Below are positions 46,201 through 53,706 of a DNA stretch of 64,000 nucleotides, piece after piece. The notes beneath the pieces are model-generated. The model had not been told where the DNA came from, made no database searches, and worked only from the letters and a program-made list of their open reading frames with translations. Origin of the DNA: Calothrix sp. PCC 7716 (GTDB taxonomy: Bacteria > Cyanobacteriota > Cyanobacteriia > Cyanobacteriales > Nostocaceae). Within the stretch, counting starts at the first letter, position 1; each line of letters starts with the position of its first letter. The stretch is from the NCBI RefSeq assembly GCF_019977735.1, contig NZ_AP025018.1:5956580-6020579 (forward strand), in the 5' to 3' direction. The translations under genes and the position numbers were made by a program.

Positions 46201-46440
46201 GAAGTTAATTCCTTGTTAAAATATTTACCGACTAGCTCGAATAAATTAGTGCTAGAAGGTAATTACTGCGGGCAGAAACGTTACAATGGTCACTTCGAGA
46301 GTCATTGTGACCGACTGGTTCAATATTTTGAACAACTCAAAATTAAAAAGCTACCTTTTACAAGCTTGAGCGAAATTCGTAATAAGGTTGTGAGAGATGT
46401 TTTCAAAATAATGCGCGGTGAAAGTGATGTTAAGCCTTAG
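43216..46440 (+). CDS. Large protein of unknown function (1074 aa)
   Basis: I recognise no family. The N-terminus is polar and disordered-looking (about 1-40, ending RRSSEDQERDKSV). Residues 40-110 form a compact charged helical region (YKYLLECLTDLGISEGKANI; LPEYYSEKERVSVVPGLTLG). Residues 300-470 look beta-rich (FAYKLKVHFYVKIPDNYQPY). The second half is mostly helical with TPR-like pairs (AYDAHLAITNAYFKEGLYRIG; LLEKARIYAARDGNPLLYAYC), suggesting a solenoid scaffold. No signal peptide or membrane segment. It is single, with a 300-base upstream region carrying a TGTACAAAA inverted repeat. Codon use is A+T-richer than neighbours, with only one GGCGCC in 3.2 kb. Confidence 0.8.
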   Translation: MPKGNKHSKPTDNIPTSGASDAQDSQNLGRRSSEDQERDKSVYKYLLECLTDLGISEGKANIKPNESGIANQWGQKDNRIYIRRVLRSVLPEYYSEKERVSVVPGLTLGKLVEILTAIQKYWAEKRIKTTESLEVPRILTRNEKLRAFRKFNQLTPSEKEKLQLPTHPGETILQDLLASITDPIKGLKPEDTVPFYKEATNLFYNLFKKLELKNSPDLNYSLTDVIKKNVEVLIEEHYQGINVDLKAQKVKELVNKVWREISRIELQSGLRQYKSLLRDEIPTDAKHSNNSLLPHAFIEHLTRSLVENEILTDEFPIYLKHLEIEKIHPLPLYIKTEEQKFGLLNPLLLDNDDEDINGLERQFAYKLKVHFYVKIPDNYQPYIQGDYSKISFFNKNENKLEFFEETTGVGSPIYHINAAINRVLLWDIPKLSDYFPLARNILQNNEFFGSSSLVWSYSLVNLCKKDDITSINLNKSYDTVVSDCETAYGEYCGFDLVEVAAKASLQAILRAIKQTGIDSVTYLTQLCHRVEEINAFRKAESYLNFYPFSLKAMEGYLNQTIFCGRYRTLDNQYNFVEVNEGKPWSAVAYDAHLAITNAYFKEGLYRIGKKYLDVLKPHVEDAKKGKNKCLSDIILTKYEICQFRYHYLTDLEDLESRQLHSDRSSAIRLATDSLYEAKKYLKNLLRKYYIIGACAQTNFNPFFYLLSRIYAHRAKLYIFTSSYADRPGRRWDRLIEPIRLLEKARIYAARDGNPLLYAYCSAYQSWCYITVAYLGDYKQLPTGFAKEECMDWAKRLIDHALICYKNLGHVCYQQIKDNGGRITNTNRNGKFYENYGNIQIQVVPLIQELSNNTTKREQINQTDNNVIVVDFSILKQICTDEPKSIYLFGTHSSILLFAMGMIKLCDDKNSGSELKEELNESIRMFTYCSALAEDGTKGKIADDGTFYSERIFCEGDSLIRGLYPHRLTQFADLGKIWAATSKCILLLHDSNSDWKEVNSLLKYLPTSSNKLVLEGNYCGQKRYNGHFESHCDRLVQYFEQLKIKKLPFTSLSEIRNKVVRDVFKIMRGESDVKP

Positions 46441-46747
46441 AGATGTTTGAAAAGTTATCTTTAATACACAATACGCAGTGTTAAATCCCCCCTAACCCAC
46501 GCCACTCCCCTCAACGGAGGAGACCTCCGCACGGGGGGTGGCTCCCCTTGATAAGGGGGGAAAAGAGTCATTTAAGCCCCAATACTACTCGGTTAAGAGA
46601 TTTTATCGGAATCGATCCCCCCTGGCCCCCCTTAATAAGGGGGGGAAAATAGCGGTTTTTAGCCCCCCTTATTAAGGGGGGTTGGGGGGATTTTCCAAAG
46701 CTATAGTTTAATTTTATACTTTTCAAACATCCTCTGAATAAAACTTT
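46441..46747. other. Intergenic region of C-rich repeats
   Basis: The 307-base gap between convergent genes is almost wholly CCCCCCTTGATAAGGGGGG-type repeat units. No gene. Confidence 0.75.
46486..46690. repeat. CCCCCCTT(R)ATAAGGGGGG repeats
   Basis: At least three units, including one widened by a CGGAGGAGACCTCCG palindrome (46513-46527) inside a longer stem (46486-46559), and two plain units (46616-46644, 46661-46690). Same family as 36436-36554. Confidence 0.85.
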
Positions 46748-48253
46748 TTAATAAGCTTTAGCAAATATAACACGTTGAGATGTTTCTGTTCCGGTATAGA
46801 AGCATTTACCGATACTATTGTCTTGCAAACTAAAAGCTATACATCTACTAGTTGCTTTCGTTTCCTCTTTGATTTTTTCTTCGTCTTCAGGCGCCCCAGC
46901 AAAATAAACTACGTAGAAACCAGGCTTTTGCTCAATGGCATTTTTAAATGAGTCATACGTATCTACTTTGTAAGTATGCTGACGCTGAAATTCTTGAGCT
47001 TTTCTAAATAAACTGTTTTGAATAGAATCCAGTATTTCAGGTATTCGTTCTTCTAATTGGTCAAGTGGTACATTAATCTTTTCTCCTGTATCGCGTCTTG
47101 CTAAAATACAACTTCCATTTGCTAAATCCTTGGGACCTATCTCTAAACGCAGCGGAATACCTTTCAGTTCCCAATCATTAAACTTGAAGCCAGGACTTAA
47201 GTTATCACGCACGTCTACTCGAAATGAGAATTTATCAATTAATCTGAATCTTTGTTGTAATTCTTCAAATGCAGATAATACAGTCTGTTTATCATCGTCA
47301 GTCTTATAAATTGGGATGCCAACAACTTGTAATGGAGCAACACGAGGAGGGCAAACAAATCCTTGATCATCAGAGTGAGCCATAATCATGGCACCAATAA
47401 GACGGGTTGTTATACCCCAACTTGTCGCAAATGGATACTCCAAAGTACCTTGTGCTGATAAATACTTAACGTCAAAAGCATGTGAGAATGTTGTTCCAAG
47501 GTGATGGCTAGTACCTACTTGAATGGCACGACGGTCTTGTGTCATTGTTTCGATTGTATAAGTATGGTCGGCGCCTGGAAATTTCTCATTCTCTGTTTTT
47601 AATCCATCAAATACAGGAACTGCTAAATAGTCTTCGACAAAAGTTTTATAGATTTGTAAAATTTGGCGTGCTTCAACTTCAGCTTCCTCATATGTTATGT
47701 GAGCTGTGTGTCCTTCTTGCCATAAAAATTCAGCAGTACGTAAAAAGGGACGAGTTCTAAGTTCCCATCGACAGATATTAGCCCACTGATTTACGAGAAT
47801 AGGCAGGTCTCTATAGCTTTGAATCCAATTTTTGTATGCAGACCAAATAATGGTTTCGCTGGTCGGTCTTACAACTAATGGTTCTGCCAATTCAGCTTCT
47901 GTATCTACACCAATGGTTCCATCCTCTGTCAATTTTAAACGATGGTGAGTAACTACAGCACACTCTTTCGCAAAACCAGAAACATGTTCAGCTTCCTTGG
48001 AGAAGTAGCTCACAGGAATTAACATTGGGAAGTATGCATTAACATGACCAGTTTCCTTGAACATCTTATCTAAGGTTTGCTGTATTTTTTCCCAGATGGC
48101 ATAACCTTCTGGTCGGATAATCATGCATCCTCTAACTCCTGAATCTTCTGCAAGTTTGGCTCCATTAATGATGTCGAGATACCAGCGTGAATAATCTTCA
48201 GCGCGCTTGGTAATTTTCAAGGAATTAGCTTTTTCTGTTTTCCGACCAGCCAT
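46748..48253 (-). CDS. proS: Prolyl-tRNA synthetase, archaeal/eukaryal type
   Basis: A 501-residue class IIa synthetase charging tRNA-Pro. It begins ITKRAEDYSRWYLDIINGA and carries motif 2 LVVRPTSETIIWSAYKNWI with the FLRTAEFLWQEGHTAH block, and motif 3 region TSWGITTRLIGAMIMAHSDD, followed by an anticodon-binding domain and a C-terminal extension ending in a Tyr, features of the shorter ProS-type-3 enzymes of archaea, eukaryotes and some bacteria. It lacks the roughly 180-residue editing insertion of the usual bacterial enzyme. Whether it is the only ProRS of the genome cannot be told from this window. Confidence 0.93.
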   Translation of the reverse strand: MAGRKTEKANSLKITKRAEDYSRWYLDIINGAKLAEDSGVRGCMIIRPEGYAIWEKIQQTLDKMFKETGHVNAYFPMLIPVSYFSKEAEHVSGFAKECAVVTHHRLKLTEDGTIGVDTEAELAEPLVVRPTSETIIWSAYKNWIQSYRDLPILVNQWANICRWELRTRPFLRTAEFLWQEGHTAHITYEEAEVEARQILQIYKTFVEDYLAVPVFDGLKTENEKFPGADHTYTIETMTQDRRAIQVGTSHHLGTTFSHAFDVKYLSAQGTLEYPFATSWGITTRLIGAMIMAHSDDQGFVCPPRVAPLQVVGIPIYKTDDDKQTVLSAFEELQQRFRLIDKFSFRVDVRDNLSPGFKFNDWELKGIPLRLEIGPKDLANGSCILARRDTGEKINVPLDQLEERIPEILDSIQNSLFRKAQEFQRQHTYKVDTYDSFKNAIEQKPGFYVVYFAGAPEDEEKIKEETKATSRCIAFSLQDNSIGKCFYTGTETSQRVIFAKAY

Positions 48254-48284
48254 AGTTTATTCTTCGATTCTTTTTGACTAACTC

Positions 48285-48317
48285 CCCCGGCTTAAGATAA
48301 CTCAAGCCGAGGGGTTC
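48285..48317. other. Hairpin between RNase T2 and proS
   Basis: CCCCGGCTTAAG and TCAAGCCGAGGGG pair into a long imperfect stem around ATAAC, followed on the plus strand by TTCTTTT. Both neighbours read on the minus strand, where no T tract follows, so as a terminator it would be weak; it may be a leader structure of proS. Confidence 0.45.
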
Positions 48318-48344
48318 TTTTCCATTATGCCCAATTTCGATATT

Positions 48345-49013
48345 TTACCTGACGTTGCGGACTAGGAAGTCTGATTGACCGCAACTTCTTTGCGAACGTC
48401 TAATTACTTCTGCGCTACAAGGGCCTGGTTTGCCATCTTTGGTAAAGCAAACTAAGATTTCTTGCAAAAAGCGTCCGGAACCTGAGCAAGAAGGGGCTAT
48501 ACTTTGACTAGTAAATGCTGGGTTGGCGCCAACAAAATCACTTTGTAGTTTATTTATAGTGGTACGGAAGGGTTTGCTTGGTTTAATGTAATCTGTAGGA
48601 ATTGATACAAAGTCTTTTTTTTGTTTTGATAATGTTAAATACTGTGCTGGGGTTAAGCCTGTACAGGTACCGTGTTTTTGCCATTCATGATTGTAAAGCT
48701 TGGCACTAGGAAATAAATTGGGAAATTGCTGTTTGACTGTTTCTGGCAATCTTTCGGTGGTGCAGCTTGCGGGATATCCTTTTTGGTATTGGGGCCAAAG
48801 TCCGTGTAAAACAAAACCTAGTTTTTTTCCTTGTTTACACTGTTGCGGGTCACTGTCTCCTTTGGCTGCACAATAGTCAGGAGACCAAGATAGAGCTAGT
48901 ACGTAGAAGTCAAATTTACCGGGTGTCCCTTTGCTTTGGGCAAAAGCGTTACTTGAGACTGTGGTTGTGGTTAGCAGGACTGAGGCAGTAATTAAAAGTG
49001 GTCTTAGGGACAT
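48345..49013 (-). CDS. Ribonuclease T2 family protein
   Basis: A 222-residue secreted endoribonuclease. Signal peptide MSLRPLLITASVLLTTTTVS ending at AFA (about 25). The two catalytic segments are complete: CAS I FVLHGLWPQ (H70) and CAS II HEWQKHGTC (H109, E110, H114). Eight cysteines are present, consistent with disulfide bridges in the periplasm. It degrades RNA without base specificity; role may be phosphate scavenging. Stands directly upstream of proS on the same strand, 91 bases apart. Confidence 0.95.
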   Translation of the reverse strand: MSLRPLLITASVLLTTTTVSSNAFAQSKGTPGKFDFYVLALSWSPDYCAAKGDSDPQQCKQGKKLGFVLHGLWPQYQKGYPASCTTERLPETVKQQFPNLFPSAKLYNHEWQKHGTCTGLTPAQYLTLSKQKKDFVSIPTDYIKPSKPFRTTINKLQSDFVGANPAFTSQSIAPSCSGSGRFLQEILVCFTKDGKPGPCSAEVIRRSQRSCGQSDFLVRNVR

Positions 49014-49083
49014 TTGGAAAGGGTGTTAGTTTTTACATGCGCTAGTTTAATCTATGTTTTTGAGAATGTCTTTATATGGAACG

Positions 49084-49236
49084 GGCAAGGATGCCCATTC
49101 CACAAGGGGATGCCCATTCCACAAGGGGATGCCCATTCCACAAGGGGATGCCCATTCCACAAGGGGATGCCCATTCCACAAGGGGATGCCCATTCCACAA
49201 GGGGATGCCTATTCCACAAGGGGATGCCCATTCCAT
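49084..49236. repeat. 19-bp tandem repeat, eight copies
   Basis: AAGGGGATGCCCATTCCAC is repeated eight times head to tail with one substitution (copy 7, GCCTATT). The first copy follows GGGCAAGGATGCCCATTCC, a dispersed repeat also seen at 54537. Repetitive ORFs read through it on the plus strand are artefacts. It separates the starts and ends of two minus-strand genes. Confidence 0.95.
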
Positions 49237-49251
49237 AATATAGGAAAGTGT

Positions 49252-50784
49252 TTACATTGGGCGCCCTATTGTAGTTATGTATAATACCGCTTCCGAAAGA
49301 GGAATACCCAAAACTTCGTTGACTTTATCATCGAAGAATCCCCCAATACCGCTAACTCCAATATTAAGACGAACAGCAGCAAGATTTAGTTTTTGCCCTA
49401 AGTGACCTGCATCCATATGCAGGTATCTATAAACTCTATCTCCATACTGAGATACAGATGCTTTTAAATCGGCTGTATGGAAAATAACAGCGGATGCATC
49501 GCGACCAAGGTCTTGTCCTAAACAAAGAAAGTGTAATTCTCTGCGGAAGTTTTTAAAGCGAATTTGTCGTAATTCTTGCGAAGCGGGTGCGTAATAGTAA
49601 CATCCTGCTTCGAGTCCTTCGACTCCAGAGGTCGCAATAAAGGTTTGTATTAAATTCAGGTCGAAGTAATCGGGCGAGATATCTAATTCTTGGTCTATAT
49701 AATGTTGAGGTTGGTATGTAAAATCGAGTAATGATTTGAGTTCATCTAATGTTAAATCATCTCCGCTGTATGCTCTAGTGGAACGGCGTTTAAGGATTGT
49801 TGAAGAGAGTTTATCAAGTTTATCTCCCCAGTCGATTTGAGTTGTTAGGGTTGAAATTTTTTGACAGAAGGGAAATTTATATTTATCTTCGATAGATTTA
49901 TTTTGCTTGATTTCGGGTAAATTGAGTTTTCCTGTTGTACCTGGCAAAATTTGCGTTACAGTATGAATGTACTTAAGAAGTTCACCGTCAGGGATTTTAG
50001 GATATTCTGTTTCGGTCGCTGATGGTAAAGCTGTACGTCCAGTAGGCAAATTTTGTTTAATATCAAGTAAATCGGCTATCGGAAGGACTGCGGTGGCGCC
50101 TTCTTGTTCTGGGTCAATATAAAGCATATCATTGACGGCTTTATCGACGAAACCACCAATTAGATGAGGTCGAAAGTCACACGTCGCAGCAGATAGTTCG
50201 ATATTTCCCAATAAATGTCCCGTATCAAGAAATATTCGACGGTATGCTCTGTCTTCATAACGCCATGCTGAACGGTAAAAAACCGCAGTAATGACGATGG
50301 CAAGCTGAGTACTTTCCAAAGCAGGATGCCAAAAACAAGCATCCTGCAATGTTTCCCAAACATTATTTTCCCAGAATTGCAGTAGCGAATGGGTTCGTGA
50401 CTGGTAGTTATATAAACCAGCAGGTAACAAGGGTGTACCTCGCGAAACTATATATATTTCGGCTGGATATAAACCACCTGCACTTGGCGCCGAGCGTAAA
50501 AATACGGCACTCCCCATTGATGGCATTCTAGCTGTTAAACCGTAGCTGCAAAACAGCAACCGCGATAAACGGCGCCACCATTGTGTATCAGTATTATCTT
50601 CCGAATCTAATGAAGATTCTTGGATATATGGTTTGAGGTCAAAAACCGTACCAATTTTATATTCTTTAAACGGTACAGGTTGTTTCGACCAATCCAAACC
50701 CTGGTTTTTCGACGCTATAGTATCGGGGTCGTACTTAGTTCGTTCGTGGTAGTGATGAGCAATCGAATGGCGTAGTTCTGGCAT
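49252..50784 (-). CDS. SagB/ThcOx-type oxidoreductase, two nitroreductase domains
   Basis: A 510-residue protein from ATG 50782-50784 (MPELRHSIAHHYHERTKYD); an upstream ATG at 50836 adds 18 basic residues. It has two nitroreductase-like FMN domains: the first around RLLFCSYGLTARMPSMG...SAPSAGGLYPAEIYIVSRG, the second around ILKRRSTRAYSGDDLTLDEL...VSQYGDRVYRYLHMDAGHLGQ. The same fold acts as the dehydrogenase that aromatises azolines in thiazole/oxazole peptides, but cyanobacterial twin-domain members occur without cyclodehydratase genes, as here. Substrate unknown. Confidence 0.88.
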   Translation of the reverse strand: MPELRHSIAHHYHERTKYDPDTIASKNQGLDWSKQPVPFKEYKIGTVFDLKPYIQESSLDSEDNTDTQWWRRLSRLLFCSYGLTARMPSMGSAVFLRSAPSAGGLYPAEIYIVSRGTPLLPAGLYNYQSRTHSLLQFWENNVWETLQDACFWHPALESTQLAIVITAVFYRSAWRYEDRAYRRIFLDTGHLLGNIELSAATCDFRPHLIGGFVDKAVNDMLYIDPEQEGATAVLPIADLLDIKQNLPTGRTALPSATETEYPKIPDGELLKYIHTVTQILPGTTGKLNLPEIKQNKSIEDKYKFPFCQKISTLTTQIDWGDKLDKLSSTILKRRSTRAYSGDDLTLDELKSLLDFTYQPQHYIDQELDISPDYFDLNLIQTFIATSGVEGLEAGCYYYAPASQELRQIRFKNFRRELHFLCLGQDLGRDASAVIFHTADLKASVSQYGDRVYRYLHMDAGHLGQKLNLAAVRLNIGVSGIGGFFDDKVNEVLGIPLSEAVLYITTIGRPM

Positions 50785-50904
50785 GTCTCGGTTAAATACG
50801 CTTCTCCTTTTTATCTTGGCATCCCTATGCACCAACATTTCGTTATCGCCAGTACATTTTAGGAACGAATCTACACAATTTAAATACCACTCATGTTCTT
50901 AGCT

Positions 50905-52626
50905 TCACGGTTTTATTCGGCGTTTCTCTGACTTGAGATACTTACCAACCAGTCGGCGCCGATAAATTGGTAGGTAAATAAAAATTCCAGCTAAACTAGA
51001 ACTAGTTGACGCGATTGTCAATATTACCCAAAAGTTGATGATACCAGTCTTTAATACTAAACCTGTACAAGAACCCAATAACGCTGTAAGCACAACCATT
51101 ACAATACCAATTGCCTGACTAAATCCTTTTTTAAGATTTGTCGTAAATGTAATTTGATTGACACCCTGATTGATAGTCTCTATGTGGCTTATACCAGCTT
51201 TAGTGATACACCAAAATTCAATCGCTACCATTACAGATAAGAAAGTTCCAAAAATTGGCCCTGCTGCAACCCCCAGAAAGCAACCCAACAAAGACGCAAC
51301 CGCAGCCCCAAATACAATATCATCGACAACAACAATACCAGCCCCAATAACCGTCATTAATATAGCAGCAATAACAGCCGCAACAGCCGCACCAGTCCAC
51401 GCCATTGCCCCAGAAGTCAACAATAATAATAAAAGTGATGCGTATGGTTGTTTATATTGAATTATTGGTAACGCAGCAGTTTTAATTTTTATTTGAATAG
51501 TTTGAATTTCAACCGCTGAATTTGTATGTAATAGTAATTGGCGATAATATATTTTATCTGCCATTAAATGGCTTGTATCAATTGTCACTTTACATAGAAT
51601 TTTCTCACCGTTAAAATGCCGGAGCGTAAAATCAATCCAATCATGGCTATGAGGTGTGTGTGGAGCATCGTTACTATGAGGTGCCACTTCACACCAAGCG
51701 ACTAACGTTGTTTCTGGATTATCATTAAGAATAGTAATCGTTTGCGAAAGTTTTTCACCAATTTGCCCAGCCGTAAATTCAAGTTCTGTTTTATCAATTT
51801 TTGCAACACATAAGGGGACAATATCGAGTGGTTTTAGTGCCAGAAGTGCTGTATTCGCATCTTTAAAGCGGTTTTTGGGTTTTTGTTGAACCATCGTTGA
51901 AAGCCACTCGATAAACCCCAAACTCAACTGAGGAACTAAATGTTTAAAAGCAATACACCCATCTTCATCAATTAAAGTATGCATTGCCCCGGATTTGGCG
52001 CCTGTTAACAAACAAATTAATGTCGCACCCAAACTATATAAATCTGTAGATTTGGTTAACTGACGGTTGTAAATTTGCTCTGGCGCCATAAAACCGAGTG
52101 TCCCCATCGCAACACTGCTCATCGCCATATCATGACTACCAATACGAGCAAATCCAAAATCAACTAAATAAACATTGATATTATCATCAATTAAAATATT
52201 TTCTGGCTTAATGTCGCGATGAAAAATAGGGGGAATACGGTTTTGTAAATATATAAGAATAGACAGCACAGAAACAGCTATTTGCTTAATTTCATCAAAA
52301 GCAAAGCTGCGTGGTACAGACAAAGACTGAGCATGTTTGTACTCTTGCACCATACAAAACCCTGATGGAGTTTCAAAAGAGTCGAGATAGCGTGGTATCC
52401 CAGGATGGTTTAAACCTTGTAAAACTTGTATTTCACGTTCATATGCCTTAAAACCAGACCAGCTTTGAACGCTAGAGCGTGCGAACTGAAACTCCTTAAT
52501 AACAACTTTATCTTCAGTATTTATACGTTGCGCTAAGTATGTTACACGACCTCCATTGAGGTTGCAACCGAGTTCGCGTATGACCCGATATCCTTGATTT
52601 GTAAATGGTATCGTACTCATGAACAA
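50905..52626 (-). CDS. Serine/threonine protein kinase with membrane tail
   Basis: A 573-residue kinase. Hanks domain: YRVIRELGCNLNGGRVTYLAQ, ATP lysine K44 in VVIKEF, catalytic loop FHRDIKPENIL, DFG in YLVDFGFARIG and APE in GFMAPEQIYN. Residues about 280-380 form a soluble immunoglobulin-like module (VAWCEVAPHSNDAPH), and the last 200 residues hold clustered hydrophobic helices (LLLLLLTSGAMAWTGAAVAA; GIVMVVLTALLGSCTGLVL), so it is an integral membrane protein with a cytosolic kinase. Lipoprotein gene downstream is on the same strand but upstream in transcription. Targets unknown. Confidence 0.93.
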   Translation of the reverse strand: MFMSTIPFTNQGYRVIRELGCNLNGGRVTYLAQRINTEDKVVIKEFQFARSSVQSWSGFKAYEREIQVLQGLNHPGIPRYLDSFETPSGFCMVQEYKHAQSLSVPRSFAFDEIKQIAVSVLSILIYLQNRIPPIFHRDIKPENILIDDNINVYLVDFGFARIGSHDMAMSSVAMGTLGFMAPEQIYNRQLTKSTDLYSLGATLICLLTGAKSGAMHTLIDEDGCIAFKHLVPQLSLGFIEWLSTMVQQKPKNRFKDANTALLALKPLDIVPLCVAKIDKTELEFTAGQIGEKLSQTITILNDNPETTLVAWCEVAPHSNDAPHTPHSHDWIDFTLRHFNGEKILCKVTIDTSHLMADKIYYRQLLLHTNSAVEIQTIQIKIKTAALPIIQYKQPYASLLLLLLTSGAMAWTGAAVAAVIAAILMTVIGAGIVVVDDIVFGAAVASLLGCFLGVAAGPIFGTFLSVMVAIEFWCITKAGISHIETINQGVNQITFTTNLKKGFSQAIGIVMVVLTALLGSCTGLVLKTGIINFWVILTIASTSSSLAGIFIYLPIYRRRLVGKYLKSEKRRIKP

Positions 52627-52659
52627 GGGTGAAATGGCTTTAATTATTTGTGTCCATGT

Positions 52660-53556
52660 CTAATCTAACTTAACCCCAGTTTTTGCAGAGCGCCAACGAT
52701 TAAAGCCGTAAATACCAAAAGCAAGAATAAATACATATGGACTATAAGCCATAAGCCAAATAGCTAGTTTCACTAATCCCATGCTAAATTTACCAACTGA
52801 GTTGGTTGATTTATTCCAAGTTTCTTGAACTTGCAAGCCAAAACCACGTTGGGGATTTTTAGTAGAGACTGCCGCTTCTAAATTTAAGGAAATAGTCGAA
52901 TAGCTGACTTGGTTTTGTAGATTTTTGAGTTGGGCGCCTATTCGCTCGATAGAGTCACGAACATTGCTCAGTTCTTGCGACACACTCAATGTATCGCGTA
53001 CCGAACCAGCTTTATCCATAATTTTTTGAAGATTTGTTTCAGTTTTTCTCAAATTAACTAACTGTGCTTGAAAATCAACTATTCTATCCCCAACATCTTC
53101 TGCTGTGATGCTACGGTTTTTTACAATTCCTAATTTAGCCAGTTGAGTAAGGGTATTATCTAACGAAGTTTGTGGAACTCTCAACTGTATTGATGCAGTA
53201 GAACGCGCGAACTCATCTTTTGGTTGATTTTGAGCAAGTTTGATTAAATCACCTTGCTGTTTGTCAATGATTTGCGTCACTTCGTTAATGCTTTTGTCAA
53301 TTGACTCTACAACTATACTCATAGTTGCTTTTTTAATTAACTGTGATTTTACCTTGGTAGGCGCCAAAGTTTTTGGTGTTGCTTTATTAGCTGTATCAGC
53401 AGTTGCTGGTATTGTAGCTGCTATTTGATTAAGTGCCGATGAATTTTGTGGTATTGACATTGTTTCACTACCTGCATTATTCGCAGTAGCGCAACTGCTT
53501 AAAATAATTCCACCCAAAAGGGTAGTAAAAAATACACTTACCTTATTCATAGTCAA
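52660..53556 (-). CDS. DUF4349 family lipoprotein
   Basis: A 298-residue protein with a lipoprotein signal (VFFTTLLGGIILSSC, lipidated C22), an Ala/Thr-rich linker, and a DUF4349 domain: IKKATMSIVVESIDKSINEV, IQLRVPQTSLDNTLTQLAKL, and a coiled coil (DFQAQLVNLRKTETNLQKIM; LSNVRDSIERIGAQLKNLQN). It ends with a membrane helix (MAYSPYVFILAFGIYGFNRW) and short basic tail. Function is unknown. It lies 33 bases upstream of the membrane kinase on the same strand, so co-transcription and a shared role at the envelope are likely. Confidence 0.88.
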   Translation of the reverse strand: MTMNKVSVFFTTLLGGIILSSCATANNAGSETMSIPQNSSALNQIAATIPATADTANKATPKTLAPTKVKSQLIKKATMSIVVESIDKSINEVTQIIDKQQGDLIKLAQNQPKDEFARSTASIQLRVPQTSLDNTLTQLAKLGIVKNRSITAEDVGDRIVDFQAQLVNLRKTETNLQKIMDKAGSVRDTLSVSQELSNVRDSIERIGAQLKNLQNQVSYSTISLNLEAAVSTKNPQRGFGLQVQETWNKSTNSVGKFSMGLVKLAIWLMAYSPYVFILAFGIYGFNRWRSAKTGVKLD

Positions 53557-53641
53557 ACCTCACATAAATAACATTAATGCTAGTATGTGGGTTTATCTGT
53601 CTCTAGATAGTTGCCGTTACGATTTACGTAACGAAAAGTAA

Positions 53642-53658
53642 GGTGGGCAATGCCCACC
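53642..53658. repeat. GGTGGGCA palindromic repeat
   Basis: GGTGGGCA-A-TGCCCACC. Here it precedes a gene rather than follows one, and contains an ATG in frame with the downstream HEAT protein gene. Confidence 0.85.
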
Positions 53659-53706
53659 ATACAAATTGCAATAAAAAACTCAAATAAAACTACAAATAAA
53701 TTAAAC

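Noticed and set aside
48285-48317. Strong intrinsic terminator between RNase T2 and proS
   Set aside because: The stem is good but the T-rich side lies on the strand opposite to transcription, so it is listed only as a hairpin.
49014-49284. Plus-strand ORFs with a GDAHSTRGCPFHKGMPIPQ-type repeated peptide
   Set aside because: They are translations of the 19-bp tandem array in shifting frames; no ribosome-binding site and no independent coding signal.
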